From CANKBT01 sp038236005 (GTDB lineage Bacteria; Actinomycetota; Actinomycetes; Mycobacteriales; SCTD01): a DNA stretch of 9,138 nt. The translations under genes were made by a program, and so were the position numbers. Below are positions 1-6,544 of this stretch, one piece after another; position 1 is the stretch's first letter; every line of letters begins with the position of its first letter. The notes below the pieces were generated by a model. That model worked only from the letters and a program-made list of their open reading frames with translations, searched no databases and was not told the DNA's origin. The stretch spans positions 1 through 9,138 of the forward strand of contig JBBSTI010000145.1 in NCBI GenBank assembly GCA_038236005.1, read 5' to 3'.

Positions 1-1
1 C

Positions 2-1771
2 AAGATCGAGTCGGCGCTCAAGAGCGGCCAAGAGGTCCTGGTCCAGGTCAGCAAGGAGCCGATCGGGCACAAGGGCGCGCGTCTGACGTCCGCGGTGAGC
101 CTGCCGGGCCGCTACCTGGTCTACGTCCCGACCGGCTCGATGACCGGGATCAGCCGCAAGCTGCCGGAGCAGGAGCGCGCGCGCCTCAAGGCCATCCTGA
201 AGAAGGTCGTGCCGGACGACGCGGGCGTCATCATCCGCACCGCTGCCGAGGGTGCCTCCGAGGCGGAGATCTCCGCCGACGTCGAGCGGCTCCAGGCGCA
301 GTGGGAGCAGATCCTGGAGAAGGCCAAGAAGGGCGGTGCGCCCAAGCTGCTGCACGCCGAGCCCGACCTCGTCGTACGGGTCGTGCGTGACGTCTTCAAC
401 GAGGACTTCGCCCGCCTGGTGGTCCAGGGCGACAGCGAGTGGGACACGATCGCCGAGTACGTCGAAGGCGTCGCTCCCGACCTCGCGCCGCGACTCTCAC
501 GGCACACCTCCGAGAAGGACGTGTTCGCCGAGCACCGGATCGACGAGCAGCTGGCCAAGGCGCTGGACCGCAAGGTCTGGCTGCCGTCCGGCGGCTCGCT
601 GGTCATCGACCGCACCGAGGCGATGGTCGTGGTCGACGTCAACACCGGCAAGTTCGTCGGCAAGGGCGGCAACCTCGAGGAGACGGTCACCCGCAACAAC
701 CTCGAGGCCGCGGAGGAGATCGCCCGTCAGCTCAGGCTGCGCGACCTCGGCGGGATCATCGTCGTCGACTTCATCGACATGGTGCTCGAGAGCAACCGGG
801 ACCTGGTCGTGCGCCGGCTGGTCGAGTGCATGGGCCGCGACCGTACGAAGCACCAGGTCGCCGAGGTGACCTCGCTGGGTCTGGTGCAGATGACCCGCAA
901 GCGGGTCGGCCAGGGACTGCTGGAGAGCTTCAGCCACACCTGTGAGCGGTGCGACGGTCGAGGCGTGGTCGTCTCGACCACGCCGGTCGATGCCGTGGAC
1001 GGCGACGACTCCGGAGCAGGCGAGGACAAGCCCAGTCGCAGCCGGCGAGCCCGGGGAGCCAAGGCCGAGACGCCGACGCCACCCCCGGCTCCGCCCGTCG
1101 ACGAGGAGTCCGCCCGCCGGGCCGTCGCCGCCGTGGCGGCGATCGCCCGTGCTTCGGCCAAGGGTGGCGAGGCTCCGGTCGACCTCGACGATCTCGATGT
1201 CGCCGCCGTGGCCGTCGCCCTCGAGCACGGCTCCGACGAGCAGGCTGCCACGGGGCAGGCAGCCCCTGAGCCCACCGAGCAGGCGCCGAGCCGCCGGGCC
1301 CGCGGCGGCCGCAGGCGCTCGGGTCGTGGAGCCGGCGCGGCTCCGGAGCCGGACGGCACCGACAGCGGTGACGAGCCCAGCGCGGACGCTGCCGCTCCCT
1401 CGGACGAGCCAGGCGCCGGCGGGCGAGACACGAAGACCGACGCCACGGCTGAGGCCGCGGATGTCACTGTGCCCGAGACCCCGGACGAGCCCCTGACCGC
1501 ACCGCCGGCTGAGGAGCCGTCCCGCCCGACGCGGGGTGGCGGTGGCCGCCGACGCGCCGGCCGTGGCGCCGGCGCAGCACCCGAGGTCGCTCCGCTGCCG
1601 GCCCCGGACCCGGTCAGCCCAGCGCCGGCGACGGCCACCGACGGGGCGCCGACGACCGACTCGTCCCTGCTCGAGGAGCCTGCCGGGCCGACCGCGGACG
1701 CGGCGCCGGACGGCCCGCAGGCCGACTCGGCACCCGCGGCCCCACGTCGCCGTCGTCGGGCCACCTCGTGA
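2..1771 (+). CDS. rne: Ribonuclease E/G, 3' part of the gene (5' end outside the window)
   Basis: This is the catalytic part and C-terminal tail of an RNase E/G endoribonuclease, which makes single-strand cuts in mRNA decay and rRNA/tRNA maturation. The frame is open from base 2, and the first codons already encode the end of an S1 RNA-binding domain (GQEVLVQVSKEPIG, then LTSAVSLPGRYLVYVP). The GTG at 95 is therefore internal and the true start lies upstream. Counting from base 2, the DNase I-like domain carries the metal-binding aspartates at VVDVNTG (D212) and VVDFIDM (D256). The Zn-link cysteines are in CERC (C314, C317), matching the CPxC of E. coli RNase E. From about residue 325 to 589 the protein is low-complexity, with acidic Ala/Pro stretches separated by Arg/Gly blocks and a final RRRRRATS. 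Such tails in actinobacterial RNase E are known or thought to bind RNA and partner proteins. The family call is very secure; rne rather than rng is chosen from the long tail. Confidence 0.95.
   Translation, partial: KIESALKSGQEVLVQVSKEPIGHKGARLTSAVSLPGRYLVYVPTGSMTGISRKLPEQERARLKAILKKVVPDDAGVIIRTAAEGASEAEISADVERLQAQWEQILEKAKKGGAPKLLHAEPDLVVRVVRDVFNEDFARLVVQGDSEWDTIAEYVEGVAPDLAPRLSRHTSEKDVFAEHRIDEQLAKALDRKVWLPSGGSLVIDRTEAMVVVDVNTGKFVGKGGNLEETVTRNNLEAAEEIARQLRLRDLGGIIVVDFIDMVLESNRDLVVRRLVECMGRDRTKHQVAEVTSLGLVQMTRKRVGQGLLESFSHTCERCDGRGVVVSTTPVDAVDGDDSGAGEDKPSRSRRARGAKAETPTPPPAPPVDEESARRAVAAVAAIARASAKGGEAPVDLDDLDVAAVAVALEHGSDEQAATGQAAPEPTEQAPSRRARGGRRRSGRGAGAAPEPDGTDSGDEPSADAAAPSDEPGAGGRDTKTDATAEAADVTVPETPDEPLTAPPAEEPSRPTRGGGGRRRAGRGAGAAPEVAPLPAPDPVSPAPATATDGAPTTDSSLLEEPAGPTADAAPDGPQADSAPAAPRRRRRATS
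1292..1585 (+). repeat. Duplicated Arg/Gly block in the RNase E tail
   Basis: Two copies of one Arg/Gly-rich block lie at 1292-1348 and 1523-1585, inside the RNase E reading frame. Both end in the pattern RRR-(S/A)-GRGAGAAPE; the first begins RRARGG and the second RPTRGGGG. A shorter relative (SRSRRARGAK) lies near 1034-1063. About 58 residues of acidic Ala/Pro/Thr/Asp-rich sequence separate the two main copies. The copies differ at many synonymous positions, so this is an old or selected protein repeat rather than a recent DNA duplication. Basic RGG-like blocks of this kind usually bind RNA, but that role is inferred here. Confidence 0.7.
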
Positions 1772-1801
1772 CCCGGCGACCGGGCCCCTGCGGCGCGCGG
1801 C

Positions 1802-1830
1802 TCGACGACCCTCGTCGCGTCCGCTAGCCT
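1802..1830 (+). promoter_or_regulatory. Candidate sigma-A-type promoter for rplU-rpmA
   Basis: TCGACG (1802-1807) and TAGCCT (1825-1830) are 17 nt apart. They match four of six -35 bases and the actinobacterial TAnnnT -10 pattern. Transcription would start near 1837, giving a leader of about 100 nt before rplU. A 7-bp inverted repeat, CGACCCT (1806-1812) and AGGGTCG (1833-1839), brackets the -10 box and could be an operator or chance in GC-rich DNA. The site lies in the 168-nt gap after rne, where a promoter for the ribosomal protein genes is expected. It is a pattern match only. Confidence 0.45.
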
Positions 1831-1893
1831 CAAGGGTCGCGTGTCGCCTGCGGCTCGTCCGCGCTGACCGCACCAGCACCACCGCACGTGATC

Positions 1894-1914
1894 GCCGCCC
1901 ACAACCGGGGCGGC
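1894..1914 (+). promoter_or_regulatory. Hairpin in the rplU leader
   Basis: GCCGCCC (1894-1900) pairs perfectly with GGGCGGC (1908-1914) around the 7-nt loop ACAACCG. The hairpin ends 12 nt before the rplU Shine-Dalgarno GAGGAG (1927-1932). A stable stem here could tune initiation or be a feedback site for a ribosomal protein, but I do not recognise a known leader family. The adjoining GGGGCGGCCCC (1907-1917) is itself nearly palindromic, so alternative folds are possible. Confidence 0.35.
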
Positions 1915-1939
1915 CCCCAGAACTGCGAGGAGCCCACCC

Positions 1940-2254
1940 GTGTACGCCATCGTCAAGACCGGCGGCAAGCAGCACAAGGTCGCTGTCGGCGACGTCGTCC
2001 AGGTCGAGAAGCTGGCTGGAGCGGCTGGCGGCACGCTGACCCTCCCGGCGCTGCTCGTCGTGGACGGGGACACCGTCACCAGCGACGCCGATGCCCTCGC
2101 CAAGGTCACCGTGAGCGCCGAGCTCGTCGCTCACGTCAAGGGCCCGAAGATCCGCATCCTGAAGTACAAGAACAAGACCGGTTACAAGAAGCGCATCGGT
2201 CATCGCCAGCAGCTGACGCAGGTCAAGGTCACCGGCATCGAGACGGGGAAGTAG
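1940..2254 (+). CDS. rplU: 50S ribosomal protein L21
   Basis: L21 is a small subunit-interface-distant protein of the large ribosomal subunit that binds 23S rRNA and contacts L20. The 104-residue product has the family's normal length. It begins YAIVKTGGKQHKVAVGD, with the usual KTGGKQ start, and carries the basic signature KYKNKTGYKKRIGHRQ near residues 71-86, followed by TQVKVTGI. The GTG start at 1940 is supported by GAGGAG at 1927-1932 with a 7-nt spacer and by the exact fit to the family N-terminus. It is the first gene after the candidate promoter at 1802-1830 and is followed after 4 nt by rpmA, so the two are surely co-transcribed. Confidence 0.98.
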   Translation: MYAIVKTGGKQHKVAVGDVVQVEKLAGAAGGTLTLPALLVVDGDTVTSDADALAKVTVSAELVAHVKGPKIRILKYKNKTGYKKRIGHRQQLTQVKVTGIETGK

Positions 2255-2258
2255 CGAG

Positions 2259-2537
2259 ATGGCTCACAAGAAGGGCGCGAGCTCCTCGCGCAACGGTCGC
2301 GACTCCAACGCCCAGTACCTCGGCGTCAAGCGCTTCGGCGGTCAGGTCGTGAAGAGCGGCGAGATCATCGTCCGCCAGCGCGGCACCCACTTCCACCCGG
2401 GCGACCTGGTCGGTCGCGGCAAGGACGACACCCTGTTCGCGCTCGCCGCGGGTTCCGTGACGTTCGGCAGCAAGCGCGGCCGCAAGACCGTGAACATCGT
2501 CCCGGTCGGCGCGCCGACCCCTGCAGCGGTCGGCTGA
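2259..2537 (+). CDS. rpmA: 50S ribosomal protein L27
   Basis: L27 is a large-subunit protein whose flexible N-terminus reaches towards the peptidyl-transferase centre and helps place tRNA. The 92-residue product starts AHKKGASSSRNGRDS, the invariant L27 N-terminus. It continues with QYLGVKRFGGQ, the GEIIVRQRGT block, FHPGDLVGRGKDDTLFAL and a C-terminal RGRKTVNIVP. There is no cleavable N-terminal extension of the Firmicutes type: translation begins directly at MAHKK. The ATG lies 4 nt after the rplU stop, and the GGGGAAG just upstream (2245-2251), inside the end of rplU, is the likely ribosome-binding site. Confidence 0.98.
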   Translation: MAHKKGASSSRNGRDSNAQYLGVKRFGGQVVKSGEIIVRQRGTHFHPGDLVGRGKDDTLFALAAGSVTFGSKRGRKTVNIVPVGAPTPAAVG

Positions 2538-2572
2538 CCGCACGCTGACGATCGCGCGGCCAGGCGCGACCG

Positions 2573-2578
2573 TATCTT
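2573..2578 (+). promoter_or_regulatory. Possible -10 box upstream of obg
   Basis: TATCTT fits the TAnnnT -10 pattern and stands out as the most AT-rich spot of the rpmA-obg gap. A start point about 7 nt downstream would fall at the foot of the 15-bp hairpin, so an obg-proB transcript would begin with that stem. No convincing -35 lies at 16-18 nt; CTGACG at 2545-2550 is 22 nt away. Low confidence. Confidence 0.22.
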
Positions 2579-2579
2579 T

Positions 2580-2619
2580 CGTGAAGGCGGGTCCGGCTCC
2601 GGCGGGACCCGCCTTCACG
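2580..2619 (+). terminator. Perfect 15-bp inverted repeat between rpmA and obg
   Basis: Bases 2580-2594 (CGTGAAGGCGGGTCC) pair without mismatch to 2605-2619, leaving a 10-nt loop. This is the strongest simple hairpin in the window. It follows the rpmA stop by 42 nt and ends 5 nt before the obg Shine-Dalgarno. No T-run follows on either strand, so it is not a textbook intrinsic terminator. Actinobacterial terminators often lack the T-run, so partial termination or attenuation between the ribosomal genes and obg is the favoured reading. mRNA end protection or control of obg translation are alternatives. Confidence 0.45.
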
Positions 2620-2635
2620 TGTCTGAGGAGAACCA

Positions 2636-4057
2636 GTGACCACCTTTGTCGACCGCGTCGTGCTGCACGTTGCCGCCGGTGACGGCGGGCACGGCTGCGC
2701 CTCGGTGCACAAGGAGAAGTTCAAGCCGCTCGGCGGGCCGGACGGTGCCGACGGTGGGCACGGTGGCGACGTCACCCTGGTCGTGGAGCACAACACGACG
2801 ACGCTGCTCGACTTCCACTTCCACCCGCACCAGAAGGCCGCGAGCGGCAAGCCCGGCGGGGGCGACATGCGGTCCGGCGCCAACGGCGTCTCGGTCGAGC
2901 TGCCGGTGCCCGACGGCACGGTGGTGCTGGACGCGGAGGGCAACCAGCTGGCCGACCTGGTCGGTGAGGGGACCCGGTTCATCATCGCCCGCGGCGGACG
3001 CGGGGGGTTGGGGAACGCCAGCCTCGCCACCACGAAGCGCAAGGCTCCAGGCTTCGCCCTGCTCGGGGAGCCGGGTCAGTCGGCTGACGTCGTGCTCGAG
3101 CTCAAGAGCGTCGCGGACGTCGCGCTCGTCGGCTTCCCGAGCGCCGGCAAGTCGAGCCTGATCGCGTCGATCAGCCAGGCGCGTCCCAAGATCGCGGACT
3201 ATCCGTTCACCACGTTGGTCCCAAACCTGGGTGTCGTGGAGGCAGGCGGTACGGTGTTCACCGTCGCCGACGTGCCCGGGCTCATCCCGGGTGCCTCGCT
3301 CGGCAAGGGGCTGGGCCTGGAGTTCCTGCGGCACGTCGAGCGGTGCTCGGTGCTCGTCCACGTGATCGACTGCGCCACGTACGAGCCAGGGCGCGACCCG
3401 GTCGCCGACCTCGACCTGATCGAGGCCGAGCTGGCCGCGTACAAGAGCGATCTTGCGCACAGGCCTCGGCTGGTCGCGCTCAACAAGATCGACGTGCCCG
3501 ACGCCCGCGAGCTGGCCGAGATCGTGCGGCCGGACCTGGAGGCGCGTGGGCACCGGGTGTTCGACATCAGTGCAGTCAGCCGCGAGGGACTGCGTGAGCT
3601 GCAGTTCGCGATGGCAGAGCTGGTCAAGGACGAGCGCGCTGCCCGCCCGGTCGAGGAGGCCACCCGCATCGTGATCCGGCCGACGGCGGTCGACGACGTC
3701 GGCTTCACGGTCAGCCGCGACAACGAGGGTTTCCTCGTCGTCGGTGACAAGCCGCGTCGCTGGGTCCAGCAGACCGACTTCAACAACGAGGAGGCGGTCG
3801 GCTATCTCGCTGACCGGCTCGCGCGCCTGGGTGTGGAGAAGGCGCTGGCCGCTGCCGGGGCCGAGCCTGGGGCGTGGGTGACGATCGGCGACGTCGGTTT
3901 CGACTGGCAGCCGACCGAGCTGGAGGAGTTCGTCTCCGGCCTGCGTGGTCAGGACGCCCGCGTCGAGGTCGACACCCGGGTGCGGGCCGACGAACGGCGC
4001 AAGCTGAAGGACGTACGCCGGGCCGAACGGCTCGGGCTCGACCTCGACGACGAGTGA
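2636..4057 (+). CDS. obg: Obg-family GTPase (ObgE/CgtA)
   Basis: Obg is an essential GTPase that binds the 50S subunit, acts in ribosome assembly, and links growth to stress and (p)ppGpp. Residues 1-159 form the glycine-rich Obg fold (GGHGGD, KPGGGDMRSGANG, GGRGGLGNAS). The G domain has all five motifs: P-loop GFPSAGKSS (166-174), ADYPFTT (187-193), DVPG (212-215), NKID (283-286) and SAVS (312-315). Residues 345-425 are the C-terminal OCT domain (IRPTAVDDVGFTVSRD to GFDWQPT), and the last 48 residues are a charged, Arg/Asp-rich tail. The length of 473 is normal for actinobacteria, which keep the OCT domain and often a tail. The GTG start has GAGGAG (2625-2630) with a 5-nt spacer, and VDRVVLHV is the family N-terminus. 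It lies downstream of rpmA as in most bacteria and is followed after 4 nt by proB. Confidence 0.97.
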   Translation: MTTFVDRVVLHVAAGDGGHGCASVHKEKFKPLGGPDGADGGHGGDVTLVVEHNTTTLLDFHFHPHQKAASGKPGGGDMRSGANGVSVELPVPDGTVVLDAEGNQLADLVGEGTRFIIARGGRGGLGNASLATTKRKAPGFALLGEPGQSADVVLELKSVADVALVGFPSAGKSSLIASISQARPKIADYPFTTLVPNLGVVEAGGTVFTVADVPGLIPGASLGKGLGLEFLRHVERCSVLVHVIDCATYEPGRDPVADLDLIEAELAAYKSDLAHRPRLVALNKIDVPDARELAEIVRPDLEARGHRVFDISAVSREGLRELQFAMAELVKDERAARPVEEATRIVIRPTAVDDVGFTVSRDNEGFLVVGDKPRRWVQQTDFNNEEAVGYLADRLARLGVEKALAAAGAEPGAWVTIGDVGFDWQPTELEEFVSGLRGQDARVEVDTRVRADERRKLKDVRRAERLGLDLDDE

Positions 4058-4061
4058 TCCG

Positions 4062-5141
4062 GTGAGCCGCGAAGCCGTCGCTGCGGCCCGACGGGTCGTG
4101 GTGAAGGTCGGCTCGTCGTCGCTGACCACCGCCGCGGGCGGCCTGGACCCGGCGCGGCTCGGGGCTTTGGTGGACGCGCTGGCCGCTCGTACGCAGGAGG
4201 TGGTGCTGGTGTCCTCCGGAGCCATCGCGGCCGGGCTCGCACCGCTCGGGCTGGCGCGACGGCCCAAGGACCTGGCGACCCAGCAGGCTGCGGCCAGCGT
4301 GGGTCAGTCGCTGCTGGTGCAGCACTACGCGACGGCGTTCGACCGGCACGACCGCATCGTCGGCCAGGTGCTGCTGAGCGCGGACGACCTCGACCGACGG
4401 GTGCACTACCGCAACGCGCGGACCGCCCTGGACCGGCTGCTCGCGCTCGGGGTCATCCCGGTGGTGAACGAGAACGACGCGGTGGCGACGGCGGAGATCC
4501 GGTTCGGCGACAACGACCGGCTGGCTGCGCTGGTCGCGCACGTGGTGCGCGCGGACGCCCTCGTCCTGCTCTCCGACGTCGACGCGCTCTACGACCGCGC
4601 ACCGTCCGACCCGGACGCCCGGCGGGTGGCCGACGTGACCGGGCCCGAGGACCTGCAGGGGCTCGACACCTCCGGCATGGGCCCGGCCGGCGTCGGGGTC
4701 GGCGGGATGGCGAGCAAGGTGGACGCGGCCGGGATCGCGACCTCGGCGGGGATCCCGGTGATGCTCGGGGCGGCGCCGCAGGTGGCCGCCCTGATGCGGG
4801 GGCAGGACGGGACCTGCTTCGCGGTGACCGGCCAGCGCCGTCGTGGCCGGCTGCTCTGGCTGGCGCACGCCTCCACGCCGGCGGGGCGGCTCGTGCTGGA
4901 CGCCGGGGCCGTGCGTGCGGTGACCGACCGTGGCTCCTCCCTGCTGCCGGCCGGCGTGACCGCGGCCGAGGGCGACTTCGTCGCCGGTGACCCGGTCGAG
5001 CTGCTCGGTCCGGACCGTGTGCCGGTCGCCCGAGGGTTGGTGGGCTACGACGCGTCAGAGGTCCCGGGGCTGCTCGGCAGGTCCACCCGTGAGCTGGGGC
5101 TGCGCGAGCTGGTGCATCGCGACGACCTGGTGCTGCTCTGA
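4062..5141 (+). CDS. proB: Glutamate 5-kinase
   Basis: This cytoplasmic enzyme phosphorylates L-glutamate with ATP to gamma-glutamyl phosphate, the first committed step of proline synthesis and the usual target of proline feedback. The amino-acid-kinase domain shows VVKVGSS (K15), SSGAIAAG (51-58), NEND (136-139), FGDND (148-152), LLSDVDALY and GGMASK (214-219). From about residue 265 a C-terminal PUA domain follows. The 359 residues compare well with about 370 in two-domain family members. The GTG at 4062 lies 4 nt after the obg stop and gives the normal N-terminus; its ribosome-binding site is weak, so translation is probably coupled to obg. Its pathway partner proA is not next to it but 1.4 kb away, behind two minus-strand genes. 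Confidence 0.97.
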   Translation: MSREAVAAARRVVVKVGSSSLTTAAGGLDPARLGALVDALAARTQEVVLVSSGAIAAGLAPLGLARRPKDLATQQAAASVGQSLLVQHYATAFDRHDRIVGQVLLSADDLDRRVHYRNARTALDRLLALGVIPVVNENDAVATAEIRFGDNDRLAALVAHVVRADALVLLSDVDALYDRAPSDPDARRVADVTGPEDLQGLDTSGMGPAGVGVGGMASKVDAAGIATSAGIPVMLGAAPQVAALMRGQDGTCFAVTGQRRRGRLLWLAHASTPAGRLVLDAGAVRAVTDRGSSLLPAGVTAAEGDFVAGDPVELLGPDRVPVARGLVGYDASEVPGLLGRSTRELGLRELVHRDDLVLL

Positions 5142-5153
5142 CCCTGCGTCAGG
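5137..5153. terminator. Small palindrome across the proB and membrane-gene stop codons
   Basis: CTGAC (5138-5142) and GTCAG (5148-5152) form a 5-bp stem with a 5-nt loop. The TGA of proB lies in one arm and the TGA of the minus-strand membrane gene lies in the other. It is the only hairpin in the 7-nt space between the two convergent genes. It is short and has no T-run, so any bidirectional terminator role is weak. Confidence 0.2.
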
Positions 5154-5910
5154 CCCGGATCGCAGGCACGACTGCGGGTGGCTCGGTCGGAGCCCCGGCG
5201 ATCAGGTCCTGGACCCAGTCCCGGACCGGGCCCCACCGAGCATCGAAGGCGTGCGCCCGCGCGGTCGCTTTCGTGGTGCGCTCAGCGTCGTAGAAGCGGC
5301 GGGCCCAGGGCGAGCCGGGTCGGGCGAACCGCACCGCGCAGATCGCTGCGACGATGGGGACGAAGACCCCGAGCAGGCTGACCGCGTACTTGCCCTTGGC
5401 GACGCAGGTCAGCACGGCCAGAGCGTTGAGGAGCAGCGCGACGATGCCACCGATCCGTACCGCCAGCTCGGTGGTCCCGACCGTGGACACGCCCAGCGGG
5501 CTGAACCCGGCCAGCGCCAGACCCAGGCTGGCCGCGGCGAGCATGACCACGTTGACCGAGAGCCGTCCCTCGTCGGTCCAGTACACGTCCGACAGGTGCA
5601 GGATCAGCGCGAACTCGTCCAGCACGAGCGACACCCCGACCCCGACCAGGACGCCGGCGACGCAGCGCACCGCCAGGCTAGGGTTCGCCACCCCCAGGAA
5701 GGCGCCGACGACGAGCAGGATCAGGCCCGGCACGGCGTGGTGCACGTGCGTGCCGCCGGCGGTCGCCTGATCCTTGAACGGGCCACGACCGGCCCGGATC
5801 AGGCGGGTGATCGCGCGCGTGGTGAGAAAGGTCAGCACGAAGGCAAGGAACGCGAGCATGAGCGGCAGCTTGCCCGAGCCGATGATGTCCCGCTCCCACC
5901 ATGAGCCCAT
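5149..5910 (-). CDS. Conserved six-helix membrane protein of unknown function
   Basis: I do not recognise a named family beyond uncharacterised actinobacterial integral membrane proteins. The 253-residue product has about six hydrophobic spans, near residues 15-38, 59-75, 79-104, 117-135, 149-171 and 175-193. A hydrophilic Arg-rich tail of about 60 residues follows. Before helix 2 is GTHVHHAVPG (H55, H57, H58), and at the end of helix 3 is DEFALILHLSDVYW (D98, E99, H105, D108). These polar residues at the membrane edges resemble a metal site or proton path, which is inference. There is no signal peptide or recognisable enzyme domain. The ATG at 5910 is preceded by a TAGGCT box only 7 nt away and no Shine-Dalgarno, suggesting a leaderless mRNA. 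It lies 72 nt after the Uma2 gene on the same strand and converges on proB. Confidence 0.9.
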   Translation of the reverse strand: MGSWWERDIIGSGKLPLMLAFLAFVLTFLTTRAITRLIRAGRGPFKDQATAGGTHVHHAVPGLILLVVGAFLGVANPSLAVRCVAGVLVGVGVSLVLDEFALILHLSDVYWTDEGRLSVNVVMLAAASLGLALAGFSPLGVSTVGTTELAVRIGGIVALLLNALAVLTCVAKGKYAVSLLGVFVPIVAAICAVRFARPGSPWARRFYDAERTTKATARAHAFDARWGPVRDWVQDLIAGAPTEPPAVVPAIRA

Positions 5911-5917
5911 GGTCGGG

Positions 5918-5923
5918 AGCCTA
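5918..5923 (-). promoter_or_regulatory. -10 box of the membrane-protein gene, placed for a leaderless mRNA
   Basis: Read on the minus strand this is TAGGCT, a TAnnnT match, followed by 7 nt (CCCGACC) and then the ATG at 5910. A start point at the usual 6-7 nt would coincide with the first base of the start codon. No Shine-Dalgarno is present and no good -35 was found. Leaderless transcripts with this geometry are common in actinobacteria. Confidence 0.45.
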
Positions 5924-5982
5924 GTTTCCGCGCCCGGAGGCTCGGGCGGTGGGACGCACCGCAGCAGCTGACGCGGCGGGCG

Positions 5983-6537
5983 TCAGGCCAGCAGGTCGGA
6001 CAGGACCACGGTCAGCCCGGCCAGGTCGAGCGGTGCGTCGAAGCTGACCACCTCGACCGACCCGTAGCCGTCGGGTCCGGGCTCGGTGTGCACGTGTGAC
6101 CGGCGGTGACGCACGTCGAGGACCACGTACGTCGGGACGCCCGCCATCGCGTAGACACGCGCTTTGAGCCCCAGGTCCTTGCGGAGACTGCTGTCAGAGA
6201 CCTCGATGATCAGGACGGCTGCATCGGGTTGTGCGCCTCTAGAACGATCGGCCTGGACGACGGCCAGGTCGGGCTCTGGCTCGGAGAGGTCGGTGGCAGC
6301 GAACGGCAACGCCGGCCGCACCCGCAGATTGTCGGGCAGCTGCTTGACCAGGTGGGTGTTGAGCACCTCAATAAGGTCCGCGTGCCAGATCCCCTGCGGT
6401 GTCATCTCGACCAGTGCCCCCTCGAGCAGCTCGACCGGGAGGCCGTCGAGGGCCCCCGTCTCGACCAGCGCCTCGTACTGCTCCCGGGTGAGCGGCACCA
6501 GGGTCACGCCCTCGGCAGCCGACACGGCGATGGTCAT
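5983..6537 (-). CDS. Uma2-family PD-(D/E)XK nuclease-fold protein
   Basis: The 184-residue product matches the Uma2 family (PF05685), single-domain proteins with a restriction-endonuclease-like fold. They are common in cyanobacteria and some actinobacteria, and their cellular role is not established. Visible signatures are VELLEGALVEMTP (E39), EPDLAVV (D90), IIEVSDSS (E112, with S114), the conserved K125 in the helix RKDLGLKARVYA, and AGVPTYVVLD. These are the expected D, E-x-S and K positions of the family's active site, so the fold looks intact. I chose the ATG at 6537 (MTIAVSAAEG): it has a TACGGT box 7 nt upstream, and the longer in-frame extension runs back over the start of proA and has Arg/Pro-rich non-family sequence. 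The gene stands alone with no methylase or toxin-antitoxin partner. It could be an immigrant gene. Confidence 0.9.
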   Translation of the reverse strand: MTIAVSAAEGVTLVPLTREQYEALVETGALDGLPVELLEGALVEMTPQGIWHADLIEVLNTHLVKQLPDNLRVRPALPFAATDLSEPEPDLAVVQADRSRGAQPDAAVLIIEVSDSSLRKDLGLKARVYAMAGVPTYVVLDVRHRRSHVHTEPGPDGYGSVEVVSFDAPLDLAGLTVVLSDLLA

Positions 6538-6544
6538 GCGGTCA

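Noticed and set aside
95..97. GTG start for the RNase E/G gene at 95
   Set aside because: The frame is open to base 2, and the residues before it already belong to the S1 domain, so the gene begins outside the window.
1772..1784. CCCGG-CGA-CCGGG hairpin right after the rne stop as a terminator
   Set aside because: Only a 5-bp stem with a 3-nt loop and no T-run; too weak in DNA this GC-rich to call.
497..2203. 568-codon minus-strand ORF across rne and rplU
   Set aside because: Antisense shadow of the RNase E and L21 genes; its composition is the reverse-complement Arg/Gly/Ala noise typical of high-GC DNA and has no recognisable motif.
2615..4267. 550-codon minus-strand ORF across obg
   Set aside because: Antisense to the clearly real obg and the start of proB; no family features.
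4987..5904. 305-codon plus-strand ORF over the proB end and the membrane gene
   Set aside because: Antisense to a coherent six-helix protein; very rich in Arg, Gly, Gln and Asp without a domain.
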